This document shows, piece after piece, positions 1 through 8,013 of a stretch of DNA of 43,581 bases; the stretch's first letter is position 1, and each line of letters begins with the position of its first letter. Made by a program: the position numbers and the translations under genes. The DNA lies in assembly GCA_009937605.1 (NCBI GenBank), contig JAACFG010000003.1, positions 1 through 43,581 of the forward strand. The letters run 5' to 3'. Source of the stretch: Gammaproteobacteria bacterium. GTDB taxonomy: Bacteria; Pseudomonadota; Gammaproteobacteria; Steroidobacterales; Woeseiaceae. Below the pieces are notes generated by a model. It was not told where the DNA came from and ran no database searches. It worked only from the letters and a program-made list of their open reading frames with translations.

Positions 1-30
1 AACTGGTAGATTTGCAGCAAGCCCGGTTTG

Positions 31-45
31 CCGTCAGGATGACGG
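31..45. repeat. Short perfect inverted repeat upstream of algW/degS
   Basis: CCGTCA-GGA-TGACGG forms a perfect 6-bp stem with a 3-base loop about 100 bases before the protease start. No T-run follows, so it is not an intrinsic terminator for either strand. It may be an operator or the tail of a preceding transcript. The rest of positions 1-147 holds only a possible -10 box (TATACA at 80-85) without a convincing -35. Confidence 0.3.
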
Positions 46-147
46 TTGCCCCGGACCTAGGTGCGGAACCACGGCGCATTATACACGTGGCCAAACGAAA
101 TTGGCTAGGTGCTAACAACGGACATTTAAGGATAGCCAGGACGTCAG

Positions 148-1221
148 GTGGCGGATATCAAGTCAGCTTTTGTCTTTGTATTGCAGTCGATCGTCGTCGG
201 CCTGGCGGTCGCATTTCTAGTCGTGCTCGTCCGTCCCGACCTGATGCCGGGAATAGCCAGAAACGACGGAAGCCCCGCGAGCTATGCCGATGCGGTCGCC
301 GCAAGCGCCCACTCGGTCGCAAATATCTATACAAAGCGCCTGGTCCAGGAGACCGACAGCGCCACCGAGCGCACGCGCTTTCGGGTCGACACGAGCTTCG
401 CCTCGGCCGTGATCATTGATCCGGAAGGCTATTTGGTGACGAATTACCACGTTGTGATGGAAGCCACCGAGATCCGCGTCCGCCTTTCGGACGGGACCCT
501 CACCATTCCTATCATTGTAGGTGTTGACGCAGAAACCGATCTGGCCTTGCTGAAACTGGACCTGGGCGAATTGCCCGCAATTCGGCTTGCCCAGTCAGAG
601 CGGCTGCGCATCGGCGACGTGGTACTCGCAATCGGCAATCCCTATGGCCTGACAACGACCGTCACGCAGGGCATCGTCAGCGCTACGGGCCGCAGCCTCC
701 TCAACCTGGTCACTTTCGAGAATTTCATCCAGACCGATGCGGCAATCAACGCCGGCAATTCCGGCGGTGCGCTGGTCAATAGCCACGGTGAACTCGTTGG
801 CATCAATACGGCGGTCCTTGCGCAGGATTCAGGCACAGAGGGCATTGGCTTTGCCATCCCGATCGACCTGGTTCGAGGCGTCGTCGAACAGATCAAGCAA
901 CATGGCCGGGTAATTCGCGGGTACATGGGCCTTTTGCCTGACGATCTTACCGAGGCCGAACGGTCGATCATGGGTATCGAGACCGGCACAGGAATCCTGC
1001 TGACCGATGTCTACGAGGGCGGTCCGGCCGCCAGCGCCGGCCTGCAAATCAACGACGTCATAATCGAAATGAACGGCGAGCCCGTGTACTCCCGCCGGCA
1101 GGCATTGCTTATTTCCGCCAGCACCGTGCCCGGCGACAAGGTTGAGGTCGTCGGCCTGCGGGACGGTCAGCGATTCAAGGCGACGGTCACCGCGGTTGAG
1201 CGACCCGAAGAGATCCGGTAG
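148..1221 (+). CDS. algW: DegS/AlgW-type periplasmic serine protease
   Basis: Membrane-anchored trypsin-like protease of the HtrA family. In relatives, DegS/AlgW makes the first cut in an anti-sigma factor (RseA/MucA) when its PDZ domain senses misfolded outer-membrane proteins. The 357-residue product has one N-terminal membrane segment (about residues 8-29), a protease domain with His101 (TNYHVV), Asp131 (ETDLALLK) and Ser205 (NAGNSGGAL), and one PDZ domain (about 258-350). A single PDZ plus an uncleaved anchor fits DegS/AlgW rather than DegP/DegQ. The start is GTG at 148, with AAGGA about 14 bases upstream. It faces the ibaG gene with a 12-base gap. DegS or AlgW is certain as a family; the exact substrate is inferred. 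Confidence 0.93.
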   Translation: MADIKSAFVFVLQSIVVGLAVAFLVVLVRPDLMPGIARNDGSPASYADAVAASAHSVANIYTKRLVQETDSATERTRFRVDTSFASAVIIDPEGYLVTNYHVVMEATEIRVRLSDGTLTIPIIVGVDAETDLALLKLDLGELPAIRLAQSERLRIGDVVLAIGNPYGLTTTVTQGIVSATGRSLLNLVTFENFIQTDAAINAGNSGGALVNSHGELVGINTAVLAQDSGTEGIGFAIPIDLVRGVVEQIKQHGRVIRGYMGLLPDDLTEAERSIMGIETGTGILLTDVYEGGPAASAGLQINDVIIEMNGEPVYSRRQALLISASTVPGDKVEVVGLRDGQRFKATVTAVERPEEIR

Positions 1222-1233
1222 CCAGAAGCGGCC

Positions 1234-1482
1234 TCAGGCCTGGTCTTGCTTGTCCCGCCACTCGTCTGGCGTCAGCGCCATGATCGACAACGCGTGGATC
1301 TCGTTACCAACCAGGGCGCCCAGGGATTTGTAGACCAACTGGTGGCGTGCCAGGGATCGTAATCCCTCGAATTCCGAAGCGACAATCAGCGCCTCAAAAT
1401 GTGTGTTGTCCGGGCTCATGACCTTTACGATGGCATTGTCGAAGCCGGCTTCTATCAGGGCTGTAATATCCGTTGGGTCCAT
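1234..1482 (-). CDS. ibaG: BolA family protein, IbaG type
   Basis: Small 82-residue BolA-fold protein. IbaG/YrbA-type BolA proteins bind monothiol glutaredoxins and [2Fe-2S] clusters and take part in iron-sulfur trafficking and acid or envelope stress. The conserved BolA core is visible, with THFEALIVA followed by RHQLVYKSLG, whose His is the usual cluster or glutaredoxin ligand. Genomic position supports IbaG over BolA itself: in many gammaproteobacteria ibaG sits beside the mla-yrbG-kdsD region. Here it is divergent from yrbG with no mla genes between them. No clear Shine-Dalgarno precedes the ATG. Confidence 0.88.
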   Translation of the reverse strand: MDPTDITALIEAGFDNAIVKVMSPDNTHFEALIVASEFEGLRSLARHQLVYKSLGALVGNEIHALSIMALTPDEWRDKQDQA

Positions 1483-1513
1483 GGCTGACCGTTTGCGCTT
1501 GATTCAGGGCTGC

Positions 1514-1538
1514 GCAGTGTAACTGCAATTTGAGTTGC
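1514..1538. promoter_or_regulatory. Operator-like palindromes in the ibaG-yrbG divergent gap
   Basis: GCAGT-GTA-ACTGC (1514-1526) is a perfect inverted repeat, and it runs into a second one, GCAA-N6-TTGC (1525-1538). Both lie between two divergent starts. A possible -10 for yrbG is TATCAT at 1565-1570, without a good -35. No known regulator box is recognised. Confidence 0.25.
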
Positions 1539-1597
1539 GGCCTATCCGCTGACGCTGATTTGTGTATCATATTCGGCCGTTTCGATTACGATTCCGT

Positions 1598-2563
1598 ATG
1601 CTTGAGTATATTCTCCTGGTGGTCGCAGGCCTCGTGCTCCTTATTTGGGGCGCGGATCGCTTTGTGCACGGTGCCGCGGCGGCGGCGCGCAACCTGGGTG
1701 TCGCACCGCTCCTCATCGGCCTCACCGTCGTGGCCTTCGCCACCTCGGCTCCGGAAATCCTCGTTTCGGTCATCGCGGCACTTCAGGGCAAGCCAGGGCT
1801 CGCATTCGGCAACGCGATAGGATCCAACATATTCAATATCGGTCTTGTGCTCGGCCTGACCGCCATGATTCGGCCCATTTTGCTGGAATCTGCGACATTG
1901 CGTCGCGAAATGCCCGCACTGTTGGCCGTCTCGCTACTGACCGTGTCGCTGTTTCTCGATTCGTTCCTGAGTCGCATCGATGGCATCGTGTTACTTACCG
2001 GCCTGATAATCGTCATGGTCTGGCTGGCTCGCCTTGGTCTGCGCTCCGCAGCAAATGACCCGATCGCTCGAGACTTCGATGCGGAGATCCCGGCCGATGT
2101 CAGCATGATGATGGCCGTGGTCTGGCTGATCGTCGGCCTCGGAACCCTCCTGATCGGCGCGGAACTGCTCGTCGACGGCGCTGTCGGCATTGCGCGCATG
2201 CTGCAGGTTTCGGACGTCGTTATCGGCATTATCGTCGTCGCGTTCGGCACCAGCCTGCCGGAATTGGCCGTATCGCTGGCCAGCGCCCTTAAAGGCGAAT
2301 ACGGTCTGGCGATCGGCAATATAGTCGGCTCCAATATATTCAACCTGCTGGCCGTTATCGGTGTCGCTGCATCGATAGAACCTGCCTCATTGCCGCCATC
2401 CGTCTTGTCATTGCATATATTCGTCATGGTGGCGTTCACACTAGTGTTGTTTGCCATGACCTACGACTACGACGGCAAGGCCAAACTTAGCCGCCTCGAA
2501 GGCCTGGCCCTGTTCCTCGCTTTTATCGCTTACGCTGGTTACGTGATTGCCCAAAACATATAA
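1598..2563 (+). CDS. yrbG: Calcium/sodium antiporter, YrbG family
   Basis: Inner-membrane CaCA-superfamily cation/Ca2+ exchanger of 321 residues, almost wholly hydrophobic, with about ten membrane segments. Two inverted alpha-repeats carry the family signatures: VVAFATSAPEILVS with GNAIGSNIFN in the first half, and VVAFGTSLPELAVS with GNIVGSNIFN in the second. The acidic residue in the APE/LPE motif is the ion ligand in characterised exchangers. I chose the ATG at 1598 because MLEYILLVVAGL matches the usual family start; an in-frame ATG at 1562 would add an unlikely arginine-rich leader. It precedes kdsD as in E. coli. The physiological ion is not established for this family. Confidence 0.92.
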   Translation: MLEYILLVVAGLVLLIWGADRFVHGAAAAARNLGVAPLLIGLTVVAFATSAPEILVSVIAALQGKPGLAFGNAIGSNIFNIGLVLGLTAMIRPILLESATLRREMPALLAVSLLTVSLFLDSFLSRIDGIVLLTGLIIVMVWLARLGLRSAANDPIARDFDAEIPADVSMMMAVVWLIVGLGTLLIGAELLVDGAVGIARMLQVSDVVIGIIVVAFGTSLPELAVSLASALKGEYGLAIGNIVGSNIFNLLAVIGVAASIEPASLPPSVLSLHIFVMVAFTLVLFAMTYDYDGKAKLSRLEGLALFLAFIAYAGYVIAQNI

Positions 2564-2609
2564 GCAAAGGTTTAGACTATGGCGATACCTAATCGATTGA
2601 GGTTTCGAG

Positions 2610-3593
2610 TTGCCTGACACGCTGACCAAGGACGAACTGCTCGCGCTCGCCGCCAACGTACTGGATATCGAGGCGCGTGCTGTCGATTCACTCAAGTCTC
2701 GTCTGGGCAACGACTTTCTAGCCGCATGCCAGCTCTGCATGGATACGCCTGGACGGATCGTCGTGACAGGCATGGGAAAATCCGGGCATGTCAGCAACAA
2801 GATCGCTGCGACACTCGCGTCGACGGGCACGCCGGCATTTTTTATGCACCCGGCGGAAGCCAGCCATGGCGATCTTGGCATGATCACGAGCCAGGACACG
2901 CTGCTGGCGATCTCCTATTCGGGCGAAACGGCAGAGGTCGTCACGATTCTGCCGGTTGTTAAACGCATGGGTGCGAGGCTTTTGTCAATCACTGGCAACC
3001 CCCGCTCAACCATGGCGGAGGCGGCCGATGTACATCTCGATATTAGCGTCGCGGAGGAAGCCTGCCCGTTGAATCTCGCGCCGACAGCAAGTACGACAGC
3101 AACGCTCGCGATGGGGGATGCCCTGGCGGTAGCGCTCCTGAAAAATCGCGGCTTCACGGCAGAGGATTTTGCGCGCTCCCATCCGAGTGGCAGCCTTGGC
3201 AAGCGCCTGCTTTTGCGTGTGTCGGATGTGATGCGCACCGGTGACCGGATTCCGGCTGTGACAGACGATGTTTCCCTGCGCGATGCACTGCTCGAAATGA
3301 CCGACAAAGGCCTCGGCATGACGGCCGTAGTCGATGCTGACAACAGGATTCTCGGAATTTACACCGACGGTGATCTTCGCCGCACGCTGGACACCGGCGC
3401 AGATATCCGGACGACGCTGATACGGGATGTCATGCATACGGACTGCAAAACAACCTCGGAAGATGTGCTGGCAGCAGAAGCTCTGCACCTTCTCGAGGAG
3501 AACAAAATCACCTCGTTGCTCGTTGCCAATGACGACAACACCATTGCCGGGGCATTGAATATTCACGATTTGTTCCGCGAGGGCCTGATGTGA
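2610..3593 (+). CDS. kdsD: D-arabinose 5-phosphate isomerase
   Basis: Interconverts ribulose 5-phosphate and arabinose 5-phosphate, the first step toward Kdo for lipopolysaccharide. The 327-residue protein has an N-terminal SIS sugar-isomerase domain (about residues 35-180), with GMGKSGHV and the phosphate-binding SYSGETAE loop, then HPSGSLGKRL and two CBS domains (about 205-327). This is the KdsD/GutQ architecture, and the neighbouring kdsC argues for KdsD. Translation appears to begin at TTG (2610), preceded by GAGG; no ATG or GTG fits better. It overlaps kdsC by four bases (GTGA), implying coupled translation. Confidence 0.96.
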   Translation: MPDTLTKDELLALAANVLDIEARAVDSLKSRLGNDFLAACQLCMDTPGRIVVTGMGKSGHVSNKIAATLASTGTPAFFMHPAEASHGDLGMITSQDTLLAISYSGETAEVVTILPVVKRMGARLLSITGNPRSTMAEAADVHLDISVAEEACPLNLAPTASTTATLAMGDALAVALLKNRGFTAEDFARSHPSGSLGKRLLLRVSDVMRTGDRIPAVTDDVSLRDALLEMTDKGLGMTAVVDADNRILGIYTDGDLRRTLDTGADIRTTLIRDVMHTDCKTTSEDVLAAEALHLLEENKITSLLVANDDNTIAGALNIHDLFREGLM

Positions 3594-4090
3594 GTTCTGG
3601 TCTCGACAAGCTGAACGATATTCGCCTGGTCGCATTTGACGTTGACGGCGTCTTTACGGATGGCCGCTTCTATCTCTCCGACGACGGCATCGAGACCAAG
3701 GCCTTCCATACTCAGGATGGCTATGGCATCCGACAGTTGCTGATGTCCGGTGTGGAGGTTGCCGTCATAAGCGGACGAGACTCCGGCGCGGTCGAGAAAC
3801 GCATGGCCGAACTTCAAGTGCCCCACGTCGTGCTTGGCTGCAAGGACAAGGTGCTGGCCATGGATGAACTGGCGGCGAAGCTCGATCTGAAGGTCAGTGC
3901 CTGCGCCTATGTCGGCGACGATCTGCCGGACTTGCCGTTGCTGGAACATGTCGGTTTCTCGATTGCTGTAGCCAACGCCGTCCCCGCTTTGCTGACGCGC
4001 TGCGACTACGTCACGTCGAAGGCAGGCGGCTTTGGTGCGGTACGTGAGGTCTGCGAACTTGTGATAAGCATGAGAAGTAGCGAGGACTGA
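3590..4090 (+). CDS. kdsC: 3-deoxy-D-manno-octulosonate 8-phosphate phosphatase
   Basis: HAD-superfamily phosphatase that releases Kdo from Kdo 8-phosphate in LPS core synthesis. The 166-residue protein has the HAD motif FDVDGVFTDG, with nucleophile Asp17 and acid/base Asp19, then VISGRDS (motif II region) and YVGDDLPDLPL (motif IV Asp pair). It lacks a cap domain, as is usual for the tetrameric KdsC family. The GTG start overlaps the kdsD stop, and its own TGA overlaps the lptC ATG by one base, so the whole set is translated as a tight operon. Confidence 0.96.
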   Translation: MSSGLDKLNDIRLVAFDVDGVFTDGRFYLSDDGIETKAFHTQDGYGIRQLLMSGVEVAVISGRDSGAVEKRMAELQVPHVVLGCKDKVLAMDELAAKLDLKVSACAYVGDDLPDLPLLEHVGFSIAVANAVPALLTRCDYVTSKAGGFGAVREVCELVISMRSSED

Positions 4091-4647
4091 TGAGCCCGCG
4101 CTCCACCACCCTGCTCGTCGTCCTGATAATTGCGGCACTTGGCAGTTGGTACCTTGCGCGCAGCAACAAGCCCGACGACACCGGCACAGCGCCACCTGAT
4201 TCCGGCCACACCGGCTATTATCTCAAGTCAGCGCGCATTCTCGGGACCGATACAGACGGCAGTTTGTTGTACGAGATCGAAGCCGCACACGCCGAACAAC
4301 AGGCGAAGGACCGAATCGAATTCACCGACGTTCGGATTCGCTACTCGCCCGAGGCGGATGTGCCGTGGATCGTGCACGCCGACGAGGCCACGTTGCGCGA
4401 AGGCAGCCCGCGAATCGCGCTGCGCGGACATGTCCGGGCGGTCAGCGCGAAAAGCGCGGACGACCAGGACACCGAAATCAGGACCCAGTACCTGGAACTG
4501 GACCCCGAGCGCTTCATCGCCGAGACGGACGAGCGTGTCCAGATTCGCATTGGCGCACGCAGCCTCACGGCGACGGGCATGCTAGCATCACTGAACGACA
4601 ACAAAGTTGAACTGAAGTCCAACGTGCGCGGAAAAATCGCCCCTTAG
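4090..4647 (+). CDS. lptC: LPS export ABC transporter periplasmic protein LptC
   Basis: Bitopic inner-membrane protein that accepts LPS from the LptBFG transporter and passes it to LptA. The 185-residue sequence has one N-terminal membrane helix (about residues 7-23) and a periplasmic beta-jellyroll containing YYLKSARILGTDTDGSLLYEIEA, which is written here in part only: the DGSLLYEI core is typical of LptC. Sequence similarity in this family is weak, so the call rests mainly on topology, length and its place between kdsC and lptA. It ends two bases before the lptA start. Confidence 0.92.
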   Translation: MSPRSTTLLVVLIIAALGSWYLARSNKPDDTGTAPPDSGHTGYYLKSARILGTDTDGSLLYEIEAAHAEQQAKDRIEFTDVRIRYSPEADVPWIVHADEATLREGSPRIALRGHVRAVSAKSADDQDTEIRTQYLELDPERFIAETDERVQIRIGARSLTATGMLASLNDNKVELKSNVRGKIAP

Positions 4648-4649
4648 TA

Positions 4650-5336
4650 ATGAAATCTGACCGAAGTAAATCGCTGCTGTGGCTGGGTGCCGTCGCCTCG
4701 CTCCTGTTGCCGCTAGTCGCGGGTGCGCAAGCGAACGACCTGGACATGCGCCTGCCGATGGACATTGACGCCGACAATACGACGATCGACGGCAAGAACT
4801 CGATGATCATCTTTAATGGCCTGCGGCTGACACAGGGAAACGTCAGCATCCAGGCGGATGAAGGCCGCGCAACGCGTATGGAACTCGAGGACAGTACCTG
4901 GCTCTTCAATGGCAACGTCATCATCGACGTGGGTGCGGGACGCATCGAGAGCGATTCCGCGGAGCTCTTGTTCGACGAGTTTCGTTTGAAACGGGCTATC
5001 GTGACGGGATCTCCCGCCGTTTACGACCTGCGGCGCCCGGGGACCGAGGAAATCACGCACGCGGAGTCCGGACGACTGGACTACGACGTGGACAAAGGCG
5101 TAATCGAATTCTCGGAGCAAGCGACCATTACCGAAGGCGGTAACCAGATTTCGTCGACAGTGCTCGTCTACAACATTGCAGAGCAGCGCATCAATGCCGA
5201 CTCATCGGGTGAGGAGGACGACCGAGTCCGTATCACCTACACACCGCCCAATGGCGTTGAGCCTGCGGCGGACGAACCGGTCACCGATGACGACGCCCCG
5301 GACGATCCGCCAGAAACGGACGACGGCAATCGATGA
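4650..5336 (+). CDS. lptA: LPS transport periplasmic protein LptA with acidic tail
   Basis: Periplasmic bridge protein that oligomerises through its beta-jellyroll to carry LPS to LptDE. The 228-residue product has a cleavable signal peptide ending near VAGAQA (about residue 28) and the OstA/LptA repeat pattern ([34 protein letters not shown]). E. coli LptA is about 185 residues. The extra length includes a C-terminal tail of about 25 residues rich in Asp, Glu and Pro (roughly 203-228), likely disordered. The tail could limit oligomer growth or be inert. The stop codon overlaps the lptB ATG. Confidence 0.94.
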   Translation: MKSDRSKSLLWLGAVASLLLPLVAGAQANDLDMRLPMDIDADNTTIDGKNSMIIFNGLRLTQGNVSIQADEGRATRMELEDSTWLFNGNVIIDVGAGRIESDSAELLFDEFRLKRAIVTGSPAVYDLRRPGTEEITHAESGRLDYDVDKGVIEFSEQATITEGGNQISSTVLVYNIAEQRINADSSGEEDDRVRITYTPPNGVEPAADEPVTDDDAPDDPPETDDGNR

Positions 5337-6058
5337 GCATTCTGAGCGTCCAGGACATTTCGAAGAGCTTCAAGCTCCGCCAGGTCGTCAAGAACCTGTC
5401 CGTCGAAATAAAGAGCGGCGAAGTGGTCGGTCTGCTCGGCCCGAATGGCGCGGGCAAGACAACTGCGTTCTACATGATTGTCGGCCTCATTGCCGCGGAC
5501 AGCGGCAAGATACTGTTAGATGGTAAGGACCTGACGGCTCAGCCGATGCACCGGCGCGCCAAACTTGGTCTGGGTTACCTGCCCCAGGAAGCGTCGATCT
5601 TCCGGAAACTCACAGTAGAACAGAATATTCTCGCGATCCTCGAGAACCGCGATGACCTTGACCGCGCCGGACGTGAAAAGGAACTCGAGAACCTGCTCGA
5701 TGAACTCCACGTCGGGCATGTACGCTCAAGCCTGGGTATCAGCCTGTCCGGTGGTGAGCGACGGCGTGTGGAAATCGCGCGTGCGCTGGCGGCTGACCCA
5801 CTGTTCGTGCTTCTCGACGAACCGTTCGCCGGTGTCGATCCGATTTCGGTGCTCGACATCCAGCGCATCATTCGGCATCTGTGTGAACGAGGCATTGGCG
5901 TTCTCATTACTGACCATAATGTCCGGGAGACGCTCGGCATCTGTGGGCACGCCTATATCCTCAGCGACGGCAGTCTTATCGCCTACGGGTCTCCGGAGGA
6001 GATCCTCGAGAATCAGCATGTTCGAGAAGTGTATCTCGGACAAGAGTTCAAACTCTGA
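5333..6058 (+). CDS. lptB: LPS export ABC transporter ATPase LptB
   Basis: Cytoplasmic ATPase that powers extraction of LPS from the inner membrane with LptF and LptG, which are not in this window. The 241-residue protein has Walker [10 protein letters not shown] (about residues 36-44), Q-loop [16 protein letters not shown] signature [15 protein letters not shown], Walker [15 protein letters not shown] and the H-loop LITDHNVRE. The [11 protein letters not shown] stretch is typical of LptB. ATGA overlap with lptA. Confidence 0.97.
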   Translation: MSILSVQDISKSFKLRQVVKNLSVEIKSGEVVGLLGPNGAGKTTAFYMIVGLIAADSGKILLDGKDLTAQPMHRRAKLGLGYLPQEASIFRKLTVEQNILAILENRDDLDRAGREKELENLLDELHVGHVRSSLGISLSGGERRRVEIARALAADPLFVLLDEPFAGVDPISVLDIQRIIRHLCERGIGVLITDHNVRETLGICGHAYILSDGSLIAYGSPEEILENQHVREVYLGQEFKL

Positions 6059-6133
6059 GGCAAACTTTGTATTGCGACGACTTGTTCGCGCGAAATTCGC
6101 CCAGATATCAACAGGCAGGAAATCGGTCCAGGA

Positions 6134-7528
6134 ATGCTAAAACCATCGCTGCAACTGAAACTCGGTCAATCGCTGACCATGACGCCGCAATTGCAGCAGG
6201 CGATCCGTTTGTTGCAGCTTCCCATTCTGGACCTGAATGCACAGATTCAGGAGGCGCTCGAAGAGAACATCATGCTCGAGATGGAGGACTTGCCAGACGT
6301 CCCGAGCACTAGCGCCGAGACCACTGCCGAAGTTGAGACCATCCGCGCAGACGAACTCTGGCAGTCCCGCTCTGCCGAGCGCATTCAGGATGGCGGCTGG
6401 AATGGCGAAGGTCGACCGATGTCCGAATTCGCTGACGAATCAGGTGAGACGCTGCAAGACCATTTGCTCTGGCAGATCGAAATGGAGCATTTTGAGCCCC
6501 GCCAGGTGTTGATCGGCGAGGCGATCGTCGACTCGATAAATGACGATGGGTACCTCGAAGCCGAACTCGACGAGATTCTCGACAGCCTTGACGAGGACCC
6601 GAAGGTCACCGAAAAGGAAGTCGAAAAGACGCTGACCAAAGTTCAGCGGCTCGATCCGATCGGGGTTGGCGCGCGCTCTCTGTCTGAGTGCCTCATCCTG
6701 CAGCTCAGTCAACTCGACTGGAAAACCCCGGGCCTGCAGCTTGCGATCGAAATCGCGGGCGACCACCTCGATCTCGTCGCAACACGTGACTACGGGGAAC
6801 TGCGCCGCAGCCTGCGCACCAGCGAGGACGACCTGCATGACGCACTCGCCCTGATTCGCGGCTGCAATCCGAGACCGGGGCTGGCGGTCAGTTCAACCGC
6901 GGCCGAATACGTCATCCCGGATGTTTTCGTGCGAAAGGTTGATGACCGGTGGCAGGTCGAGATCAGCCCCACTGGAGTACCTCGGCTTTCGGTCAATCAG
7001 CAATACGCCCGGCTGCTCCGCGGCAGCGGTGAGCACGCCGTATTGAAGACACAACTGCAGGAAGCTCGATGGCTCATCCGTAGCCTGGAAATTCGCAATG
7101 AGACCATGATGAAAGTCGCGAGCAGTATCGTGTCGCGGCAGACAGACTTTCTTGAGCACGGCGACGAAGCGATGCGACCAATGGTGTTACGCGACATCGC
7201 AGAGGAAATCGGCATGCATGAATCAACGATTTCACGTGTAACGACCAACAAGTACATGCACACGCCGCGCGGCGTGTTCGAATTCAAGTATTTCTTCTCG
7301 TCCCACCTGTCATCCGATAGTGGCGAAGACCAGTCATCGACCTCGGTTCGCGCGAAGATCCGCAAACTGATCAGCGCTGAGAACCCCGCCAAGCCGCTAA
7401 GTGACAGCAAGATCACCAACTTACTGAAAGAGGAAGGTATTTCGGTTGCGAGACGCACTGTCGCGAAGTACCGTGAAGCTATGAATATCCCCTCGTCGAG
7501 CGAACGCAGGGTTCGCGAGGCCAGGTAA
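6134..7528 (+). CDS. rpoN: RNA polymerase sigma-54 factor
   Basis: Alternative sigma factor that recognises -24/-12 promoters and needs an AAA+ activator. The 464-residue protein has the Gln/Leu-rich activator-interacting region I (MLKPSLQLKLGQSLTMTPQL), an acidic region II, a helix-turn-helix (LRDIAEEIGMHESTISRVT) and the C-terminal RpoN box ARRTVAKYR (about residues 439-447) that reads the -24 element. CAGGA lies just before the ATG. There is a 75-base gap after lptB that includes an 11-base palindrome, GCGAAATTCGC. The order lptB-rpoN-hpf-ptsN is conserved across gammaproteobacteria. Confidence 0.97.
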   Translation: MLKPSLQLKLGQSLTMTPQLQQAIRLLQLPILDLNAQIQEALEENIMLEMEDLPDVPSTSAETTAEVETIRADELWQSRSAERIQDGGWNGEGRPMSEFADESGETLQDHLLWQIEMEHFEPRQVLIGEAIVDSINDDGYLEAELDEILDSLDEDPKVTEKEVEKTLTKVQRLDPIGVGARSLSECLILQLSQLDWKTPGLQLAIEIAGDHLDLVATRDYGELRRSLRTSEDDLHDALALIRGCNPRPGLAVSSTAAEYVIPDVFVRKVDDRWQVEISPTGVPRLSVNQQYARLLRGSGEHAVLKTQLQEARWLIRSLEIRNETMMKVASSIVSRQTDFLEHGDEAMRPMVLRDIAEEIGMHESTISRVTTNKYMHTPRGVFEFKYFFSSHLSSDSGEDQSSTSVRAKIRKLISAENPAKPLSDSKITNLLKEEGISVARRTVAKYREAMNIPSSSERRVREAR

Positions 7529-7555
7529 ATCAAGATAGGTAAGTAACACAACATG

Positions 7556-7562
7556 AAGGAGG
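7556..7562 (+). promoter_or_regulatory. Perfect Shine-Dalgarno without a canonical start, upstream of hpf
   Basis: AAGGAGG occurs about 55 bases before the hpf ATG, with no ATG, GTG or TTG at the usual 5-10 base spacing. It lies inside a 24-codon ORF starting at ATG 7553 (KEDPLAVTL early, stop at 7625-7627) that overlaps the hpf start in another frame. In that ORF a CTG at 7568 is spaced correctly from AAGGAGG. It may mark a regulatory leader peptide, a ribosome standby site, or nothing. Confidence 0.3.
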
Positions 7563-7617
7563 ACCCACTGGCTGTTACTCTGAACCCGCAGGCAAATCAA
7601 AAATATGGGAGACCATT

Positions 7618-7938
7618 ATGCAGTTGAATGTTTCAGGCCATCATGTCGAGATAACCGATTCACTGAGAGATTACGTCGGCGTAAAGATTGAGAAAATTGC
7701 CCGACACTTTGACATCATGTCTGACGTCCAATGTATCCTGACGGTCGAGAAGTTGCGGCACAAGGCCGAAGCTACCGCCAGCGTCAATGGTGGCACAATT
7801 TACTGCGACCACACCGAAGAAGATATGTATGCTGCGATCGACGGCCTCGTAAATAAACTCGAACGGCGAGTCCGCAAGTACAAGGAAAAGCTCGTCGATC
7901 ACCACGCAAGAGATAATCAAAAGTCCCGATACGCCTGA
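7618..7938 (+). CDS. hpf: Ribosome hibernation promoting factor, short form
   Basis: Binds the 30S decoding centre in stationary phase and helps form inactive 100S ribosomes. At 106 residues it is the short HPF/YfiA type: the beta-alpha-beta fold is visible (MQLNVSGHHVEITDSL, then CILTVEKLRHKAEATASV and the basic helix VNKLERRVRKYKEKL), and there is no long-HPF C-terminal dimerisation domain. GGGAG precedes the ATG. It sits between rpoN and ptsN as in E. coli. A strong hairpin region follows it. Confidence 0.95.
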   Translation: MQLNVSGHHVEITDSLRDYVGVKIEKIARHFDIMSDVQCILTVEKLRHKAEATASVNGGTIYCDHTEEDMYAAIDGLVNKLERRVRKYKEKLVDHHARDNQKSRYA

Positions 7939-7947
7939 TCAGGCAAC

Positions 7948-7992
7948 CCCGGCGTGGACACAATCCGCGCCGGGTATCCAACGACCCGGCGC
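7948..7992 (+). promoter_or_regulatory. Two mutually exclusive hairpins between hpf and ptsN
   Basis: Hairpin 1 pairs 7948-7958 with 7964-7974 (CCCGGCGTGGA, loop CACAA, TCCGCGCCGGG; 11 pairs, one G-U). Hairpin 2 pairs 7967-7975 with 7984-7992 (GCGCCGGGT, loop of 8, ACCCGGCGC; 9 pairs). The shared arm 7967-7974 can join only one at a time, which is attenuator-like geometry. No T-run follows, so neither is a standard terminator. Possible roles are RNA processing, mRNA stabilisation, or control of the weakly ribosome-bound ptsN start 22 bases downstream. Confidence 0.6.
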
Positions 7993-8013
7993 CCAATACG
8001 CAATTGAATCCTT

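Noticed and set aside
7563-7600. Possible sigma-54 promoter before hpf (TGGC near 7569)
   Set aside because: The required GG-N10-GC spacing is not met.
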